Shown in pieces: positions 17,315 to 26,152 of a stretch of DNA of 64,000 bases. This DNA is from an uncultured Lutibacter sp. Lineage in GTDB: Bacteria; Bacteroidota; Bacteroidia; Flavobacteriales; Flavobacteriaceae. The number at the start of each line of letters is the position of its first letter. Position 1 is the stretch's first letter. Location of the stretch: assembly GCF_947495725.1 (NCBI RefSeq), contig NZ_CANLZZ010000001.1, positions 186,001-250,000 on the forward strand, in the 5' to 3' direction. Made by a program: the position numbers and the translations under genes. Under the pieces are notes generated by a model, which worked only from the letters and a program-made list of their open reading frames with translations, made no database searches and was not told the origin of the DNA.

Positions 17315-18754
17315 TTATTTTTTTGAATTTACTTCTCCAGCACTAGTTTTTTTCATAATAACCTCACGAGCTTTTTTCATTTTACCAATGTTAGGTAAAT
17401 GTGCATCTGGCCAATGGTTTTCAACATTGTCTTTATTCCAATTATCGTAATCAGATTTTAGTTCTTTTACTTTTTCAGGTAAAGTAGTAACTAAATTCTT
17501 TTGCTCATATGGATCTTCTTTTAAATTGAAAAGAAATAACTCATCTCTAACAGCTTCTTTTACTAATTTGTAATCACCTTTTCTAACGGCAAATCCAGCT
17601 CCATCACTATAACGCCAAAACAGCTTTTCGTGAGTTGTTTTATTAGTTACTTCACCTTTTACAAATGGAATTAAATCTACTCCATCAAGATCCTTTTTAG
17701 CATTAATATTGGTAGCTTTCATAACTGTTGAAAATATATCATATGCTATTACTGGTTCGTCAATTTTATTGCCACCTTCAAACCCTGCAGGCCAAGACAT
17801 TAAAAAAGGAACTCGAATACCACCTTCAAACAACAAACCTTTTTGTCCACGGTAAGGACTTTGGCTAGAACCTTTTCCATGGCCACCATTATCGCTGTAG
17901 AAAAAGATTAAAGTATTCTCATATTCACCAGTTTTTTTCAATTGTTCAATTACTTTTCCAATACCAACATCCATTCCTGAAACCATTGCTCCATAAGCAG
18001 CTCTTTCTCCTTGTTCTATATGATCTACAGTTTTAAGATATTCTTTTGTTGCTTGAATTGGAGCGTGAGGCGCATTGTATGCCAAATACATAAAGAATGG
18101 TTTTTCTGATTTGCTATAATCGTTTATATATTCAACTGCAGCGTTAGAAAAATCATCCGTTAAATAACTTAAATTTTCTAAAGGTTCAGGTTTCCCATTA
18201 CGCATAATTTGATGCCAAGTATTATAATCCTTTCCCCAAGATTTTCCCCAAAAATTTCTTGAACCACCGGCAAAACCAAACCAGTCGTCAAAACCTCTTC
18301 CGTTTGGCCAATATTCTGGAGTATTTCCTAAATGCCATTTTCCAATAGCACAAGTTTGATAACCATTTTCTTGAAGTACTTCTGAAATCATTTTTTCATC
18401 TAATGGAACTCCTGGAATTGGTCCGTCAAAACTCTTTCCTATATTATTTTCACACCCAAAGCGTTGCTGATACCTACCAGCTAATAACCCAGAACGACTT
18501 GGTCCACAATAAGAATGTGATGCATAACCATTTGTAAATGAAACACCTTGGTTTGCTAACGCATCTAAATTTGGCGTAGGAATATCTGTACTTCCATTAA
18601 AACCAACATCAGCCCAGCCTAAATCATCTGCTAAAATAATTATTACGTTGGGTTTTTCTTGTTTTGTATTAGCTGTTGTAATTTTATTTTTTAATTGTTT
18701 AGGGGAGCAACTAACTATTAATATTAATAATGAAAGTAATATGTTTTTAATCAT
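17315..18754 (-). CDS. S1 family sulfatase, lipoprotein
   Basis: A 479-residue formylglycine-dependent sulfatase with lipobox Cys16 (IVSC). It has metal-binding DD at 43-44 and the maturation motif C-G-P-S-R (Cys83 to Arg87) in the context YCGPSRSGLLAGRY, typical of exo-acting arylsulfatase-A-like family S1 members. It is the first gene of the leftward island, with a predicted -7 box at 18790-18797, divergent from the TPR/LuxR regulator gene. It differs clearly from the sulfatase at 4378-5889 (CSPSR), so the two probably act on different sulfate positions. Substrate inferred as sulfated galactan oligosaccharides. Confidence 0.88.
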   Translation of the reverse strand: MIKNILLSLLILIVSCSPKQLKNKITTANTKQEKPNVIIILADDLGWADVGFNGSTDIPTPNLDALANQGVSFTNGYASHSYCGPSRSGLLAGRYQQRFGCENNIGKSFDGPIPGVPLDEKMISEVLQENGYQTCAIGKWHLGNTPEYWPNGRGFDDWFGFAGGSRNFWGKSWGKDYNTWHQIMRNGKPEPLENLSYLTDDFSNAAVEYINDYSKSEKPFFMYLAYNAPHAPIQATKEYLKTVDHIEQGERAAYGAMVSGMDVGIGKVIEQLKKTGEYENTLIFFYSDNGGHGKGSSQSPYRGQKGLLFEGGIRVPFLMSWPAGFEGGNKIDEPVIAYDIFSTVMKATNINAKKDLDGVDLIPFVKGEVTNKTTHEKLFWRYSDGAGFAVRKGDYKLVKEAVRDELFLFNLKEDPYEQKNLVTTLPEKVKELKSDYDNWNKDNVENHWPDAHLPNIGKMKKAREVIMKKTSAGEVNSKK

Positions 18755-18789
18755 GTTTAAAAAAGTTTATTTATGTTAAATACTTATAT

Positions 18790-18797
18790 CAAATTTA
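18790..18797 (-). promoter_or_regulatory. Predicted -7 box (TAAATTTG) of the sulfatase/GH29/GH2 unit
   Basis: The reverse strand reads TAAATTTG, matching TAnnTTTG, 36 bp before ATG 18754. It faces away from the regulator promoter about 80 bp to the right. Confidence 0.45.
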
Positions 18798-18873
18798 GTA
18801 TTAAACCATAAATAAAAGCTTAAAACCGCCTATATTAAAACTACACTATTGTTAAATACACTCACATTATAGC

Positions 18874-18881
18874 TATATTTG
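18874..18881 (+). promoter_or_regulatory. Predicted -7 box (TATATTTG) of the regulator gene
   Basis: An exact TAnnTTTG match with a TTG 22 bp further upstream (18849-18851), as expected for a -33/-7 promoter. The regulator ATG is at 18929. Confidence 0.45.
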
Positions 18882-18928
18882 TACATATTTAAACATATGT
18901 TATACAACTCAAAGACATTAATGTTAAT

Positions 18929-20494
18929 ATGCTAAATACAAAGACGTTATTAGCGCTGTTTATTTCTCTAAGCTTTTCTTTATATGTGAAACCCTTTACT
19001 ATACAGTTAAAAGATTCAACTACATTTAATGCTAAAGAATTTACTTCTATAGGTTATAAACTTTCTAAAGAAAATCAAGATAAAGCTTATGAGTATTTTG
19101 AAAAAGGTGCAGCTTATTTTAAACTAAAAAAAGATACTGTAGCATATCTAGAAGGTATGATAGGATTGTCGGAAATAGAAAAACGAAATGGAAAATATAA
19201 TAAATCGTTTGATATTTTATGGGGCGTTTTACCTTTAGCAAAAAAGACTAACTATAAAAAGCCTTTAATTAGAATTCATCGAAAATTAGGAACCTTATAT
19301 GGTGTTTATGGAAAAGATAGTCTTGCGTTATTTCATTTAAAAAAAGGACTTGAAATTGGAAAAAAAAATATAGACAAAAATCATCTTGCTAGTTCTTATT
19401 TACCAATTGCCGAACAATATATAAATCTTAAAGAATATGATAGCGCATTAAAATATTTAGATTCGTGTTACCTAACTATGGATTCTAATAAAAGGTTAAT
19501 ATACATAGATGCTTATTACGGTCATATTTACACAAAAAAAGGAAATTCTCATAAGGCCAACATTTATTTTAATAACCTTACACCTCTTTTTGAAAAAAAT
19601 AAATTTGCTTTTTTAGCAATGGTATATTGGTTTCAGGCAGATTTACATTTATTGAAAAAACAACCTGATAGCGCTATTTATTATTTAGAGAAATCTCTTA
19701 TGGTAATAGATACCATGAAAGTTCATATTGAAATAAAACCAACCGTTTTAGAACATTTAGCAAATTTACATTTTGAAAAAAATGATAAAACAAAGGCTTT
19801 CGAATATATGAATGCTGCAAAAACAATTTCAGATAGCCTTTTTCATATGCAAAGTAAGCATAATAAAGAGTTGTTTGAAATTAAGAGTAAGTATCAGGAA
19901 GATTTATCTAAAAAGGATGAAGAAATTATAGCGCAAAATAAAGTATTGGAATTAAAAGATAAAGCAAGTTTTAGGTTAAAATTAATTCTAGGTATTTTAG
20001 TGGGAGTTGTTTTAATTGGTTTATTAATATATAGATTACGCTCGCAGTCCAAACATATGGCTTATAATAAAGAAAAAAACAAAGCAATATTAGAAGTGAA
20101 AAATAAAGAATTAACTGCAAATGCATTACAGATGATTGAAAAAGAAAATGCTGTTAATGAACTTCTTGAAACAATTAAAGAAAACATTCCTGAAAAACAC
20201 AAATCACTTTACACTAAATACAAACAGAATAACGAAAAGATTTGGGATGACTTCCACCTTCAATTTACACAAACTAACAATAAATTTTATAAAGATTTGT
20301 TAGAGTTGCACCCAAAATTAACACCAAATGATTTAAAGTGTTGTGCGCTTATAAAATTAAAATTTGACAGTAAAGAAATGTCACAAATTTTAGGAATTTC
20401 TCTTCATAGTGTACATATGGCTCGCTCTCGTGTTCGTAAAAAACTAGGATTAGCTCGTAAAGATAGTTTAAGTAACTATTTATCTTTAATTTAA
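18929..20494 (+). CDS. TPR membrane regulator with C-terminal LuxR-type HTH
   Basis: A 521-residue protein with an N-terminal signal or membrane segment (about 5-25) and TPR-like helical repeats (about 40-310). A single membrane span follows (LKLILGILVGVVLIGLLIY, about 341-359), then a coiled coil (about 375-420) and a C-terminal HTH (about 455-515). The HTH holds KLTPNDLKCCALIKLKF and SLHSVHMARSRVRKKLG, the recognition helix of the LuxR/GerE superfamily. This TPR-TM-coil-HTH layout is common in Flavobacteriia and is often next to polysaccharide-utilisation loci. It is divergent from the sulfatase-led island, so it is the likely regulator of that island, sensing through the periplasmic TPR region (inference). 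No phosphoacceptor or kinase domain is present. Confidence 0.75.
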   Translation: MLNTKTLLALFISLSFSLYVKPFTIQLKDSTTFNAKEFTSIGYKLSKENQDKAYEYFEKGAAYFKLKKDTVAYLEGMIGLSEIEKRNGKYNKSFDILWGVLPLAKKTNYKKPLIRIHRKLGTLYGVYGKDSLALFHLKKGLEIGKKNIDKNHLASSYLPIAEQYINLKEYDSALKYLDSCYLTMDSNKRLIYIDAYYGHIYTKKGNSHKANIYFNNLTPLFEKNKFAFLAMVYWFQADLHLLKKQPDSAIYYLEKSLMVIDTMKVHIEIKPTVLEHLANLHFEKNDKTKAFEYMNAAKTISDSLFHMQSKHNKELFEIKSKYQEDLSKKDEEIIAQNKVLELKDKASFRLKLILGILVGVVLIGLLIYRLRSQSKHMAYNKEKNKAILEVKNKELTANALQMIEKENAVNELLETIKENIPEKHKSLYTKYKQNNEKIWDDFHLQFTQTNNKFYKDLLELHPKLTPNDLKCCALIKLKFDSKEMSQILGISLHSVHMARSRVRKKLGLARKDSLSNYLSLI

Positions 20495-20523
20495 TAATAA
20501 ATAACAGAATATTTACAAAATTT

Positions 20524-21699
20524 TTACTTGTTAGAAAGTTTAAACTGATTTTGTAATGAAACACCATAAAGCCCTTCTAGTTCTGACTTAATTTTCTTAT
20601 AGAATTTAGTATCTGGAGGCATACTCAAAGTGTTCCAAAATTGTTCATTATAAGGTACATCAACAGAACCCATATCTGTGTCACCGCCATAATTACGCAC
20701 TCTTATTTTTTTCTTATCAGTTTCAACATCATATACAAAGGCTTCTAATCTATAGGTCATTTTTTCCGCTTCCGTATTCCAATATTCTTCAGGAATCATA
20801 TCTCTTCCAAATCCCCATTCTCTAGAATAATAATTTAAATGTAATTTTCCGCTCTTATGCTTTTTGTACAAGTATAAAGATTTAGGTCTTTCTATTCTAT
20901 AAATTGCATAATTATCTAATCCTATAAAAAAGGTAATAAAATCCCATTTATTAGAATTATGAGTTCCTTTAACAATAACCACATCTTCACCATCATAAGA
21001 TGAATCTCCTATTTTTTTCCAATTATATTTTTTAAGATTTGGTTTTTTCTCGGAAGGTCTTAATGGATTACCTGATGCCATATAATTAATAGAGTGTGTC
21101 CATTGTGTACGCTTCCAAATTCTATAATCGGCTGATTTTCTAACCTCCGCCACTTCAACTATTCCTAAAGTATAAGCTGGACCACGGTCTCTAATTTTAA
21201 TATAATTTTCAACAAAAAACTTAGATTTCCCACCTTCTGTAGCTGCTCTTCTATATAATAATTCTAATTTGTGAGGTTTACTAATAGTGTTTTCTTTTAA
21301 TTTTTCAACTGCGCTAAACACATATTCCGAAGGTTTAAACAGCATAATTTCATCCATTTTAACTACACTTTCTTTTAAAACAATTTTTTGTTCTTTTTGT
21401 GATAAAAAATCTTGAACCTTTATTTTAAAAGAATCGAAACCTAAGGATGAAATAGAAAGGCTATCTTGAAGCTCATTTTTAGAAATAAGCATAGAAAACT
21501 CTCCATCTTCAGTACTTGAAGTACCAATTCCTTTTTCAATAATACTAACCGAAACGTAAGGAATAGTGATATTTGTTTGATCAAAAATAATTCCTTTTAC
21601 TTCAATTTTCTTTTCTTGCGCAATTGTTGAAAATGAAATTAATACTACTAAAACAAAAGAATAAAAAAAATAATTTTTTTCAAATGATTTATAAACCAT
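20524..21699 (-). CDS. Secreted carboxypeptidase-regulatory-like domain protein
   Basis: A 391-residue protein with a signal peptide (to about residue 27). A CarboxypepD_reg-like beta-sandwich occupies about residues 32-115 (VKGIIFDQTNITIPYVSVSI and the STEDGEFSM turn). The C-terminal 270 residues resemble DUF5686-like proteins of Bacteroidota by general pattern only. It is not a TonB receptor because barrel and plug are missing. It converges with the regulator gene (29-bp gap) and has its own -7 box at 21730-21737. Predicted outer-membrane or periplasmic location. Function unknown. Confidence 0.6.
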   Translation of the reverse strand: MVYKSFEKNYFFYSFVLVVLISFSTIAQEKKIEVKGIIFDQTNITIPYVSVSIIEKGIGTSSTEDGEFSMLISKNELQDSLSISSLGFDSFKIKVQDFLSQKEQKIVLKESVVKMDEIMLFKPSEYVFSAVEKLKENTISKPHKLELLYRRAATEGGKSKFFVENYIKIRDRGPAYTLGIVEVAEVRKSADYRIWKRTQWTHSINYMASGNPLRPSEKKPNLKKYNWKKIGDSSYDGEDVVIVKGTHNSNKWDFITFFIGLDNYAIYRIERPKSLYLYKKHKSGKLHLNYYSREWGFGRDMIPEEYWNTEAEKMTYRLEAFVYDVETDKKKIRVRNYGGDTDMGSVDVPYNEQFWNTLSMPPDTKFYKKIKSELEGLYGVSLQNQFKLSNK

Positions 21700-21729
21700 A
21701 ATACTTAATATGTTAATTTAGATAAAAAA

Positions 21730-21737
21730 CAAATATA
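21730..21737 (-). promoter_or_regulatory. Predicted -7 box (TATATTTG)
   Basis: An exact TAnnTTTG match on the reverse strand, 31 bp before ATG 21699. Confidence 0.4.
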
Positions 21738-21874
21738 GAATAAATCTCTTGGCAATTAAAAAAACCTTAATTTGTAAAATGAATTCACCATAGATAAATG
21801 GTTTTGCTTGAGTTATTTATAAAGGGAAAATAAAAATCATAAATTTTAAATAAGTGACAAAAAGCGATTTTATT

Positions 21875-23344
21875 TTAAAACCTGCTTGTAACTCTTAATT
21901 CAACACCTTTAAAATCAAGTACTTCATAGCAAACACCTGCATTACAAGCCGGACCTCCTCTGCGCTCACCGGCAAATAATTGAAAACTATGTTTATTATT
22001 AAGTTTATATTTTAAATTGGCACCTAACCAATATTTTGACCCGCTATTTACCAAATAATTATCTGTACTATGTTCTGCAACTATACTACCAATAATTTTA
22101 GATTTATAAGCGTAACCAACACTTAAAACCTGATTTACATTGCCCTCATTCAATCTGTCAAAATGTTGAAATTCATAATCGGTTCTTATGGTTGAATTTT
22201 TACCAGCTTTCCATTCAGAATACAAACCAGTTGATATTCTATTTTCTTCTAATTTGAAAGGATCTTCTGCATAATCAATAAACAACTTAATATCATGTTT
22301 GTCTTTTAACATAAAATCATATTCTAAAAAGTACTCATTGAAAGTAAATTTTTGCCCAAATTTATTAATAGCTTTGGTATGATTTAAAGTTAAAACGGAT
22401 AAGTTTGGCATTGTATAAAATGCTTCTAATTGATAGCCCGATTCATTTAAAGGTTGAGGTACATGGGTACTTCTATTTAATAATCTATATGTGTGTTCTT
22501 TTACTAAGGCTGGTGGTTCATTAATTCCTGATCCTATTAAAAAATTATTGTAATTTTTATACTCTGCACTTATACCAATGTTGTTTAGAGAAATATTTAC
22601 ACCGCTATAAATTGCATAGGAAGCCGCATCTGAAAAATCATTAATACTGTTATTTTTTATATTTTTTGATACTTCGGTATAATAAGATATTTTAGGTGAA
22701 ATGCTTCCTGAAAGCGTAATCATTGAGAATAACTTTTCATTTCCAGAATTTGAATGATGCATTATAGCCGCTCCAAGAGTCTGATTTTTATAGGTATATT
22801 CTGAATACAATGCAGCAATAGTATCTGATCTTCGTAAATTTGAGTTTTGGTTTGGTGGAAAAACATAATTTAACGGACTTCCATATAACACTTTAGTCAT
22901 AAAATTATTGGATTGAAATTTTACTGAAGCACCTAATATATCTCTATTAAAATAATGCCGTGATCGATAACTTAAATCCTCTAATATAGCTCCTGGAATT
23001 TGAAATGAATGTAGTAATGTCCCTCTTCCAATTGTCTCATAAAAATTACCAAGTTTCACTTGTATTTTATCGGAATTATATTGAACTGAAAATTGAGAAA
23101 TATTGGTATAATTGCTCCCATCATATTCCGAATAAAACTGCTCTAATGTAACATCTGAACGAAATGATTTATAATTAAAATTGGCCACAAACCTATCGTA
23201 AATTGATGATATTGCATTAACATCATTTGGCGCTTCACCAAATTGGTATTCAACTAAATTAGTTCCATTAAACTGTCCAAACACATTAAAAGATGCCAAA
23301 ACAATCACCACTAAACAAATTGAATTTTTTACAATTTTAGTCAT
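21875..23344 (-). CDS. DUF6029 family outer-membrane barrel protein
   Basis: A 489-residue protein with a signal peptide ending near VFG (residue 23). The body is a long series of amphipathic beta strands with aromatic girdles, ending in the strand ELRVTSRF with a terminal Phe, as expected for an outer-membrane beta-barrel. The N-terminal blocks (DRFVANFNYKSFRSDVTLEQ, FYETIGRGTLLHSFQIPGA) fit the Bacteroidota DUF6029 family. It follows a TlpA-like gene by 8 bp and a CPIC redoxin lipoprotein upstream, so the three form one leftward operon. A surface-delivered redox or metal-acquisition role is possible but unproven. Confidence 0.65.
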   Translation of the reverse strand: MTKIVKNSICLVVIVLASFNVFGQFNGTNLVEYQFGEAPNDVNAISSIYDRFVANFNYKSFRSDVTLEQFYSEYDGSNYTNISQFSVQYNSDKIQVKLGNFYETIGRGTLLHSFQIPGAILEDLSYRSRHYFNRDILGASVKFQSNNFMTKVLYGSPLNYVFPPNQNSNLRRSDTIAALYSEYTYKNQTLGAAIMHHSNSGNEKLFSMITLSGSISPKISYYTEVSKNIKNNSINDFSDAASYAIYSGVNISLNNIGISAEYKNYNNFLIGSGINEPPALVKEHTYRLLNRSTHVPQPLNESGYQLEAFYTMPNLSVLTLNHTKAINKFGQKFTFNEYFLEYDFMLKDKHDIKLFIDYAEDPFKLEENRISTGLYSEWKAGKNSTIRTDYEFQHFDRLNEGNVNQVLSVGYAYKSKIIGSIVAEHSTDNYLVNSGSKYWLGANLKYKLNNKHSFQLFAGERRGGPACNAGVCYEVLDFKGVELRVTSRF

Positions 23345-23352
23345 GGATTATT

Positions 23353-23835
23353 CTACTTTAAAAGTTTTTCAATTTCTTCAATTACCAACTTTTGATCGCC
23401 CGATACAAAGCCCTCGTGCACCCAAACAATTTTATTATTTGAATTAACAATTACCAATGTTGGGAACGCATTTAAATTTAATTCTGATTTTATTTCAGAA
23501 TTAATATCTAACAATATGGGATATTTTATTTGTAATGTTTTACTTAAAGGAGCAACTTTAGAAACACTTCTTGGACCATCGCAACTTACACCAATAAACT
23601 CTACTCCTTTAATTTTATAGGCTTCATATATTTTGTTCAATTCAGGAATTGCCTTTACACAAGGCTTACACCAAGTTGCCCAAAAATCGATAACTGTTAA
23701 TTTTGAACCTTTTAATTGCGTAAAACTTTGAGTGTTATTTTCAATGTCTTTTAATTTAAAATTTCTTACTTGTTGTGCTGAAACATTTAAAATGGAAAAC
23801 AACATAACTACAATTATCAATGCTCTCATATACAA
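23353..23835 (-). CDS. TlpA-type thiol-disulfide oxidoreductase
   Basis: A 160-residue periplasmic thioredoxin-fold protein. A signal peptide runs to about residue 20 and the active site is WCKPC (Cys56, Cys59) within VIDFWATWCKPC. The cis-proline loop is at FPTLVIV. It probably reduces or exchanges disulfides outside the inner membrane. An alternative start at the third codon (Met3) would give a more usual signal peptide. It lies between the CPIC redoxin lipoprotein (43-bp gap) and the DUF6029 barrel gene (8-bp gap). Confidence 0.82.
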   Translation of the reverse strand: MYMRALIIVVMLFSILNVSAQQVRNFKLKDIENNTQSFTQLKGSKLTVIDFWATWCKPCVKAIPELNKIYEAYKIKGVEFIGVSCDGPRSVSKVAPLSKTLQIKYPILLDINSEIKSELNLNAFPTLVIVNSNNKIVWVHEGFVSGDQKLVIEEIEKLLK

Positions 23836-23878
23836 TTTTTAAAAAATAAATTATGATTTAATAAACAAAATGCTAAAA

Positions 23879-24499
23879 CTAGCTTCCTAACAGTTCATTT
23901 ACTTTTGTAGTAACTGCCGCAATATCTGCTGATGCGGTTTGTTTTCCAGAAAAAACAATATTTCCTGATTTATCAATAACTACAAGTCTATCATAGGTAG
24001 TTTTATAATCTGCAGCAACCTCAGATGCATTCAGTAACAATGGAAAACTAACATTCGTAGATGTTTTAAAGGCTTCAACTGAGTTTGCATTCCCATTCCA
24101 TTGATCTAACCCAAGTATTTGATAATCCGACCTTCCATCAAATGGAGAGGCTAATTCACTTTCAATCTTTGGACCTACAGCTTTGCAAATTGGACAGCTA
24201 TTTCCAAAGAAAAAAAGCACAACCACTTTATTTGAATAATCCGACAATTTTACATCTACACCAGCTAAAGATTTTAAAGTAAATGAAGGAGCACTAACTT
24301 CTGGATCTGTGCTTTCTTCAGGATCTGGATCAGGATCTGTAGTCATGTTAGAATTTCCAGTACTTCCTGTTGGTGAAGTAAAAACCTCTGCATCATCATC
24401 TCCAGAACCAGAACAGGATACAACAGATAAAATAACAACAAGTATAACTATTAACTTTAGGTTGCTTGTAAAAATCGATTTCAAATTAAAAATGTTCAT
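23879..24499 (-). CDS. Redoxin-domain lipoprotein with CPIC active site
   Basis: A 206-residue protein. The lipoprotein signal ends at Cys29 (VVSC). An acidic Asp/Pro/Glu-rich linker (about 34-68) precedes a thioredoxin/redoxin domain (about 70-205) with active site GNSCPICKAVGP (Cys102, Cys105). The acidic linker right after the lipidated cysteine resembles a lipoprotein surface-export signal, so this may be displayed on the cell surface together with the DUF6029 barrel (inference). First gene of the three-gene operon. CPIC is an unusual CxxC dipeptide and could indicate a peroxiredoxin-like or reductase role. Confidence 0.72.
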   Translation of the reverse strand: MNIFNLKSIFTSNLKLIVILVVILSVVSCSGSGDDDAEVFTSPTGSTGNSNMTTDPDPDPEESTDPEVSAPSFTLKSLAGVDVKLSDYSNKVVVLFFFGNSCPICKAVGPKIESELASPFDGRSDYQILGLDQWNGNANSVEAFKTSTNVSFPLLLNASEVAADYKTTYDRLVVIDKSGNIVFSGKQTASADIAAVTTKVNELLGS

Positions 24500-24813
24500 T
24501 CTTTAATGCTTTTTAGTTACTAACATTCATTTTGTCGAAAGAAATTTCAAAACTTTCAAAAAAAATTAATTTTTTTGCAATTAATAACAAATAAAACCTC
24601 ATTTTCCTTATCAAAAACAATTAAAAATTATAAATATCGCCCTAAAAACAATAATTCAAATTAAATCTTTTAACAAATGATATGGCAAAATGATATATCT
24701 TTTATTCTTATATTTATCGTTCTTTAATTAATTAGAAACAATACTGCCAGATTTTATTTACAGTCTGGAAACATAAAATTTTCGTTTAAAACAAATCATA
24801 AAAAATCAAAAAC
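24500..24813. other. Divergent intergenic region (redoxin operon / cysK)
   Basis: A 314-bp AT-rich gap between divergent genes. It must hold both promoters, but no convincing TAnnTTTG box was found in either direction. The only structure seen is a small inverted repeat, CCAGA (24747-24751) and TCTGG (24764-24768), 46 bp before the cysK ATG. No open frame of note and no tRNA were seen. Confidence 0.4.
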
Positions 24814-25725
24814 ATGAAAATTAATAACATTTTAGAAGGAATTGGAAATACTCCAGTTGTCCGATTGAGTAAATTATTTCCAAAGAATGAAGTTTGGATG
24901 AAACTTGAAAAATCTAATCCAGGAGGAAGCATTAAAGATCGAATTGCATTAGCAATGATTGAAGATGCCGAAAAAAGAAATCTTATAACTAAAGACACGG
25001 AAATTATTGAACCTACTTCTGGAAATACTGGAATTGGGTTAGCAATGGTTGCCGCAGTAAAAAACTTAAAATTAACCTTAGTAATGCCAGAATCTATGTC
25101 TGTTGAAAGACGTACTTTAATGGCTGCTTATGGAGCAAACCTTGTTTTAACGCCAAAAGAATTAGGTTTAAAAGGCACAATTGCCAAAGCTGATGAATTG
25201 GTTGCAAATAATAAAAATGCTTGGATGCCTTCTCAATTTACAAACCCAGCAAACCCTGAAATACATCGAAAAACTACAGCTTTAGAAATTGCAAATGATT
25301 TTCCTGACGGAATAGATTATTTAATTACAGGTGTTGGAACCGGAGGTCATATTACTGGTATGTCTGAAGTTTTAAAAGAAAAATTTCCCGAATTAAAGGT
25401 TTTTGCCGTAGAACCAAATGATTCTCCAATAATTTCGGGAGGAGAACCTGGACCTCATCCATTACAAGGAATTGGGCCTGGATTTATTCCTGAAGTTTTT
25501 AACACCAAATCTATAAATGGCGCAATTAGGATTACCAAAGAAGAAGCTTTTGAAGAAGTTCAAAATATTGCAAAAACAGAAGGTATTTTAGTAGGTATTT
25601 CTACTGGAGCTTCGTTAGCTGCAGTTAGAAAACAATTATCAAAATTAAAGTCAAGTAATGTTATTCTAACTATGAATTATGACACTGGAGAACGCTATTT
25701 ATCTGTTGAAGGACTTTTGATCTAA
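24814..25725 (+). CDS. cysK: Cysteine synthase (O-acetylserine sulfhydrylase)
   Basis: A 303-residue PLP enzyme that makes cysteine from O-acetylserine and sulfide in the cytosol. The cofactor lysine is Lys41 in NPGGSIKDR. The substrate-binding loop is EPTSGNTG (about 70-77), and the phosphate-binding glycine loop is [16 protein letters not shown] matches the CysK pattern (GIGAGFIP in E. coli) better than CysM. Slightly short at the C-terminus compared with E. coli CysK. Monocistronic: it is followed by a strong hairpin terminator. Sulfate released by the sulfatases could feed this pathway, but the assimilation genes are not in the window. Confidence 0.88.
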   Translation: MKINNILEGIGNTPVVRLSKLFPKNEVWMKLEKSNPGGSIKDRIALAMIEDAEKRNLITKDTEIIEPTSGNTGIGLAMVAAVKNLKLTLVMPESMSVERRTLMAAYGANLVLTPKELGLKGTIAKADELVANNKNAWMPSQFTNPANPEIHRKTTALEIANDFPDGIDYLITGVGTGGHITGMSEVLKEKFPELKVFAVEPNDSPIISGGEPGPHPLQGIGPGFIPEVFNTKSINGAIRITKEEAFEEVQNIAKTEGILVGISTGASLAAVRKQLSKLKSSNVILTMNYDTGERYLSVEGLLI

Positions 25726-25748
25726 CATTATAGATACTCATTTTAGCT

Positions 25749-25781
25749 AAAAAAGACAGGGCGTTTGCCTTGTCTTTTTAC
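25749..25781 (+). terminator. Intrinsic terminator of cysK
   Basis: AAAAAGACAGGGC pairs with GCCTTGTCTTTTT (one wobble) around a GTTT loop, with a T-rich 3' arm, 24 bp after the cysK stop. The A-rich 5' arm could also stop leftward transcripts. Confidence 0.75.
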
Positions 25782-25795
25782 ATTTATAAAAAACA

Positions 25796-26128
25796 TTAAC
25801 CAAAATCAGGAATTATATTTAATTCATCTAAATCTAATTGATTAGAAAGAGTCACTTGCGATACTTCTCCTTTTCCTTTACTTAGCAAATATCTAAAACC
25901 AGCTTTTAAAGCCAATTCATCACTTTTAATATTTCTAATATGTAACACAAATATATTATTAGGAAATCGTTTCTGTATTTCTTCTAACAACTTATCTGTC
26001 CCGTCCGTACTTCCATTATTTACTAAACAAATTCTAATATTCTTATAACATTTCAAAAATGCATCGAAAAAGGTTTTACTAATTTCTTTTTCTTTATTGT
26101 TAATAGTTAAAATTACTCCTCTCTCCAT
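25796..26128 (-). CDS. Short GT2-like protein, probably a truncated glycosyltransferase
   Basis: A 110-residue protein with the N-terminal half of a GT-A fold: VILTINNKEKEI, then VNNGSTDGTDKLLEEI, which corresponds to the nucleotide-binding NDGSxDxT motif of GT2 enzymes. It ends before the catalytic DxD and acceptor region, so glycosyl transfer is unlikely. It resembles the GT2 part of the receiver-GT2 fusion at 26887-28023 in layout. It is second in an operon behind the CAP-domain gene (24-bp gap), under the first LytTR-type promoter. It may be a degenerate remnant or a binding-only domain. Confidence 0.55.
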   Translation of the reverse strand: MERGVILTINNKEKEISKTFFDAFLKCYKNIRICLVNNGSTDGTDKLLEEIQKRFPNNIFVLHIRNIKSDELALKAGFRYLLSKGKGEVSQVTLSNQLDLDELNIIPDFG

Positions 26129-26152
26129 AAAATATTTATATTAAAGTTTTAA

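Noticed and set aside
4378-18754. Carrageenan or fucoidan as the island's substrate
   Set aside because: Not excluded, but the GH16 QEIDIMECYG and HISHH...TDYQP blocks fit agarase/porphyranase better than kappa-carrageenase, and no GH107, GH127 or GH129 was seen.
24747-24768. Inverted repeat CCAGA-N12-TCTGG as a cysK operator
   Set aside because: Arms of 5 bp in AT-rich DNA are expected by chance; noted only as the sole structure seen in the gap.
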